Shown one piece after another: positions 61,400 to 64,000 of a stretch of DNA of 64,000 bases. Position 1 is the first letter of the stretch. Each line of letters opens with the position of its first letter. The DNA comes from Flavobacterium potami (GTDB lineage: Bacteria > Bacteroidota > Bacteroidia > Flavobacteriales > Flavobacteriaceae), in the NCBI RefSeq assembly GCF_020026915.1, contig NZ_JAINUY010000003.1, positions 584,678 to 648,677 of the forward strand, written 5' to 3'. The notes beneath the pieces are model-generated. The model was not told where the DNA came from. It worked only from the letters and a program-made list of their open reading frames with translations, and searched no databases. Both the position numbers and the translations under genes were made by a program.

Positions 61400-62413
61400 T
61401 TAAATTTTTATCGCAATTTTTCCAATTGTCTTTCCAGATTCCAAAAGTTCATGCGCCTTTTTCAGATTTTCGGCTGTCAATCCGTTTAAGGTGGTATTTA
61501 GAGTGGTTTTCAAAATTCCATCGTCCAATAGATCAGCTACTATATTTAGAATATTGTGCTGCTCCACCATATCTTCCGTTTGATACATCGAACGTGTGTA
61601 CATCAATTCCCAAGAAAAAGAGACACTTTTAGTTTTGAGTTTCGTTAATGCAACAGGATCACTACTTCCTGTAATTGAAGCGATATGTCCTTGAGGTTTG
61701 ATCAATTCAACCATAGTATCCCAATAAGCATTGGTATCTACAAAATCTAAAATAAAGTCAACATACTCAAAACCAGCTTCTCTAACCGAAGAAATCAAAT
61801 CTTTATGATCTACTACAAAATCAGCTCCTTGTTGTTTGCACCAATCAACAGTTTCAGGACGCGACGCTGTTGCAATAACGGTTAAACCCGCAATTTTCTT
61901 TGCCAACTGAATTGCAATTGACCCCACTCCTCCTGCTCCGCCGATAATTAAAATGGACTTTCCTTTGTCTTTTTCAGCACTAATTCTGATTCTGTCAAAC
62001 AAAATCTCCCATGCAGTCAAGGCAGTTAAAGGAATTACAGCCGCTTCTTCCAGACTTAATGATTTTGGTTTTCGGCCTACAATTCTTTCATCAATAATCT
62101 GATATTCAGCATTACTTCCTTGTTTAGTGATATCTCCGGCGTAATAAACAGGATCACCAACTTCAAACAAAGTAACGTCTTGGCCAACTGCCTGCACAAT
62201 TCCGACAGCATCCCAACCAATAATTTTTGGAGTTTCTAAAACAGTATCTTTTGCGCTATTCTGGCGAATCTTAAAATCGACCGGATTTACTGAAATCGCA
62301 TCAATTTTAACTAATAAATCGTGTGGTCCAGGAATTGGTTTTACGGCTTCAAATTCGATAAAACTTTCTGGGTTTTCTATGGGTAGTGATGTTTTAAATC
62401 CTATTGCTTTCAT
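61400..62413 (-). CDS. Zinc-type MDR-superfamily oxidoreductase
   Basis: 337 residues. GroES-like N-terminal domain (DLLVKIDAISVNPVDFKIRQ, IIGWDAVGIVQAVGQDV) and Rossmann domain with SILIIGGAGGVGSIAIQLAK. The structural-zinc cysteine cluster is missing, so it resembles the quinone-oxidoreductase/YogA group using NADPH on enones or quinones. Stands alone with its own promoter. Confidence 0.9.
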   Translation of the reverse strand: MKAIGFKTSLPIENPESFIEFEAVKPIPGPHDLLVKIDAISVNPVDFKIRQNSAKDTVLETPKIIGWDAVGIVQAVGQDVTLFEVGDPVYYAGDITKQGSNAEYQIIDERIVGRKPKSLSLEEAAVIPLTALTAWEILFDRIRISAEKDKGKSILIIGGAGGVGSIAIQLAKKIAGLTVIATASRPETVDWCKQQGADFVVDHKDLISSVREAGFEYVDFILDFVDTNAYWDTMVELIKPQGHIASITGSSDPVALTKLKTKSVSFSWELMYTRSMYQTEDMVEQHNILNIVADLLDDGILKTTLNTTLNGLTAENLKKAHELLESGKTIGKIAIKI

Positions 62414-62454
62414 TTCTTTTTAATGTTTTAATTAAAATATACTACAAATATAAG

Positions 62455-62462
62455 CTTAGTTG
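62455..62462 (-). promoter_or_regulatory. Predicted -7 element for the MDR oxidoreductase
   Basis: Minus-strand TATATTTG fits TAnnTTTG, 42 bases before the ATG at 62413. Confidence 0.5.
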
Positions 62463-62574
62463 AAATCTCTTGATTGGTATATATTGAGTGTATATTGGTA
62501 GATATTCGGCAGATTGAATTTAAACACATATCGCGCGAGCAACTATGTCAAAGTTATTTCATATGATTTTTTTA

Positions 62575-62637
62575 TCTCCCGCAGATTAAGCAGATTGATT
62601 TAAAAAATCTATTCGAATCTGCTAAATCTGCGGGAGA
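62575..62637. repeat. GCAGATT-family inverted repeat, copy 5
   Basis: 22-base arms (62575-62596 and 62616-62637) pair with one mismatch; each has two GCAGATT units behind TCTCCC. The 449-base divergent gap 62414-62862 holds no gene; CGCAAAG-like and CTTTGCG runs fill 62720-62815 and a promoter element lies at 62839. Confidence 0.8.
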
Positions 62638-62838
62638 AAATTTTAAACACTTAGACTTATCTCAAAATACCAACTTTGACGACAAAGATTAAAAAAACCT
62701 TTTTTTAGACCCCAATAGGGAACTTTGCGTTCTTATTTCAAAGCAAACTTTACGCTTAGTTAAAAAACCTTGCGCTCTTTGCGTTAAAAAACTATGCAGA
62801 GCGACTTACGCACAAAAACAAAATTGAAAGTAAAGCCT

Positions 62839-62846
62839 TAAATTTG
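62839..62846 (+). promoter_or_regulatory. Predicted -7 element for the GNAT gene
   Basis: TAAATTTG fits TAnnTTTG, 17 bases before the ATG at 62863, giving a very short leader. Confidence 0.45.
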
Positions 62847-62862
62847 CTAAAAACACTTCAAA

Positions 62863-63420
62863 ATGAATATCAGAAAAGCAGAAAAAAAAGACGCAGAAAA
62901 AATTGCTCCTATATTGTTATTAGCAATGGAAGATATCATTTACAAATTTATTGCGAAGGAAGATTACGCTTCCGCGAAAGACTTTCTGCAACACTTCATT
63001 GAAAGAGAAAACAATCAATATTCTTATCAAAATTGCTTTGTCGCTGAGGAAAATAATGAAATTATTGGCGCAGTAAATATTTATAAAGGTGGAGACATTG
63101 AAGAATTACGGAATCCGATAATTGAATATGTTCGAAAACATTATAATCCCGAATTTGATCCAGAGTTTGAAACACGAGAAGGAGAATACTATATTGATTC
63201 GTTAGGAGTAAATCCAAAATATCAAGGAAAAGGAATTGGTTCGCAATTATTGCAATTTTTGATTGATAAATACGTTCATAAAAATAAAGAAGTTCTAGGA
63301 CTGTTGGTTGAAGAAGACAATCCGAGTGCTAAAAAACTATACTTAAAACTTGGTTTTAAAGTAGTTGGAAGCAAAACTTTGGTCAAAAAGAATCTAGTGC
63401 ACCTCCAAATAAAAAATTAA
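62863..63420 (+). CDS. GNAT N-acetyltransferase
   Basis: 185 residues. MNIRKAEKKDAEKIAPILLL is the usual GNAT opening; IDSLGVNPKYQGKGIGSQLL is the acetyl-CoA loop (Q-x-x-G-x-G) and LLVEEDNPSAKKLYLKLGFK the C-terminal motif. Substrate unknown. The DoxX gene begins 8 bases later, so they are probably one operon. Confidence 0.9.
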   Translation: MNIRKAEKKDAEKIAPILLLAMEDIIYKFIAKEDYASAKDFLQHFIERENNQYSYQNCFVAEENNEIIGAVNIYKGGDIEELRNPIIEYVRKHYNPEFDPEFETREGEYYIDSLGVNPKYQGKGIGSQLLQFLIDKYVHKNKEVLGLLVEEDNPSAKKLYLKLGFKVVGSKTLVKKNLVHLQIKN

Positions 63421-63428
63421 TTTATAGA

Positions 63429-63863
63429 ATGAAAAACATAACAATATTAGAAGCAGGTTTAATTTTAAGAATAGTTTTAGGAATCACAATGCTTTCAGCC
63501 GTCGCTGATCGATTTGGAGTTTGGGGAGCACCGGGATCTAACGCGGTTGCTTGGGGAAATTGGGAAAACTTTGTCCTGTATACTCAAACATTAAATTCTT
63601 TTGCAAATAAAGCCACAGCAGAAATTTTAGGCGGAATTGCTACTTTCTTTGAAGTCTTACTAAGTCTATTATTGTTATTCGGATTCAAAACCAGACTTGC
63701 TGCTTTGGGGACTGCCTTTTTAATGTTCTTTTTTGCGTTTGCAATGTCAGTTTCGGTTTCTGTAAAAGCTCCTTTAGATTATTCTGTTTGGACAAGTTGT
63801 GCAGCGGCTTTGTTACTTGCAAATATCGGGAAAACATCTTTTGCTGTGGATAATAGGATATAA
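63429..63863 (+). CDS. DoxX-family membrane protein
   Basis: 144 residues with four membrane helices. GLILRIVLGITMLSAVADRF, EILGGIATFFEVLLSLLLLF and GFKTRLAALGTAFLMFFFAF follow the DoxX layout, and the RF/GVWG turn after helix 1 is shared with longer DoxX proteins. Function unknown. A CAGTCG array begins ten bases after its stop. Confidence 0.82.
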   Translation: MKNITILEAGLILRIVLGITMLSAVADRFGVWGAPGSNAVAWGNWENFVLYTQTLNSFANKATAEILGGIATFFEVLLSLLLLFGFKTRLAALGTAFLMFFFAFAMSVSVSVKAPLDYSVWTSCAAALLLANIGKTSFAVDNRI

Positions 63864-63873
63864 TTTTAGTTTT

Positions 63874-64000
63874 CAGTCGCAGTCGCAGTCGCAGTCGCAG
63901 TCGCAGTCGCAGTCGCAGTCGCAGTCGCAGTCGCAGTCGCAGTCGCAGTCGCAGTCGCAGTCGCAGTCGCAGTCGCAGTCGCAGTCGCAGTCGCAGTCGC
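63874..64000. repeat. Pure CAGTCG hexamer array reaching the window edge (site I)
   Basis: Twenty-one consecutive perfect CAGTCG units, cut by the window end. GC-rich compared with everything around it. The preceding TTTTAGTTTT edge resembles the reverse complement of the array at 32396-32456. No spacers, so not a CRISPR array. Confidence 0.95.

Noticed and set aside
60869..63863. The two DoxX genes as a recent duplication
   Set aside because: They share fold and a few motifs only; lengths and sequences differ too much and the genes face opposite ways.
1..64000. Prophage, integron or complete insertion sequence
   Set aside because: No integrase, capsid, terminase or intact DDE transposase with terminal repeats was seen; the only mobile-element trace is the zinc-ribbon fragment at 34325.

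Overview
The window reads as chromosomal DNA of a Flavobacterium-like member of the Bacteroidota. The evidence is an AT-rich composition, a SusC/SusD polysaccharide utilisation locus with a hybrid two-component regulator, LytTR/LytS and bacteriophytochrome kinases, and many start regions preceded by the Bacteroidota -7 element TAnnTTTG instead of a sigma70 -10 box. I see no rRNA, tRNA, CRISPR array or prophage. All functional names rest on reading motifs and protein shape, not on database searches.

Layout. 1-7 kb: end of a TolC-type efflux gene, a Crp-like regulator, an SMR exporter, a divergent pair made of a beta-propeller lipoprotein and a membrane-tethered winged-helix regulator, GNAT acetyltransferases, a LysR regulator and a DMT transporter. 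7-11.5 kb: heme oxygenase plus bacteriophytochrome kinase, then an NtrB-like kinase. At 11.5-13.5 kb a rearrangement scar joins the last part of an NtrC-type regulator tail-out to an ABC permease that lacks its N-terminus. 13.8-18 kb: Crp-like regulator, lone IlvD, Lrp-family regulator divergent from a DMT transporter, and a 58-residue membrane protein. 18-24 kb: a five-gene minus-strand operon (hybrid kinase with HPt, single-domain receiver, TPR/beta-barrel protein, HEAT-repeat membrane protein, processive family 2 glycosyltransferase) that looks like a phosphorelay-controlled exopolysaccharide synthase and exporter. 24-34 kb: cation/proton antiporter, envelope and redox genes, a GNAT-MarR operon with a perfect palindromic operator, and an HxlR/nitroreductase divergent pair. 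34-39.6 kb: zinc-ribbon transposase remnant, Lys/Ala-rich protein, AraC-like regulator with a TetX-like flavoprotein carrying a Ser-Lys repeat, a frameshifted outer-membrane barrel gene and a FabZ-like protein without its catalytic histidine.

39.8-57.7 kb: a polysaccharide utilisation locus. The divergent regulator (HTCS, 53817) faces susC, susD, a GH5-like enzyme, a GH43-like protein, a GH2 enzyme, a GH43, an aldose 1-epimerase and two further GH43 genes. The GH43 content points to an arabinose-containing plant polymer. The product set would bind and import oligosaccharides, cut them in periplasm or at the surface, and report them to the HTCS propeller sensor. 57.8-64 kb: LytTR/LytS pair, CPBP protease, two DoxX proteins, an MDR oxidoreductase and a GNAT.

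The most unusual signal is not a gene. At least eight intergenic sites carry tandem arrays of 6-8 bp units, mostly directly after stop codons and often folded as an inverted pair of arrays around a loop. Unit sequence differs from site to site, but several sites pair up as families (GAAACCT at 1.9 and 60.8 kb; TAGATAAT at 47.5 and 57.8 kb; a GACTGA/CAGTCG type at 32.4 and 63.9 kb). A second dispersed family has inverted copies built on GCAGATT. Where the arrays sit, I mostly see no ordinary terminator.
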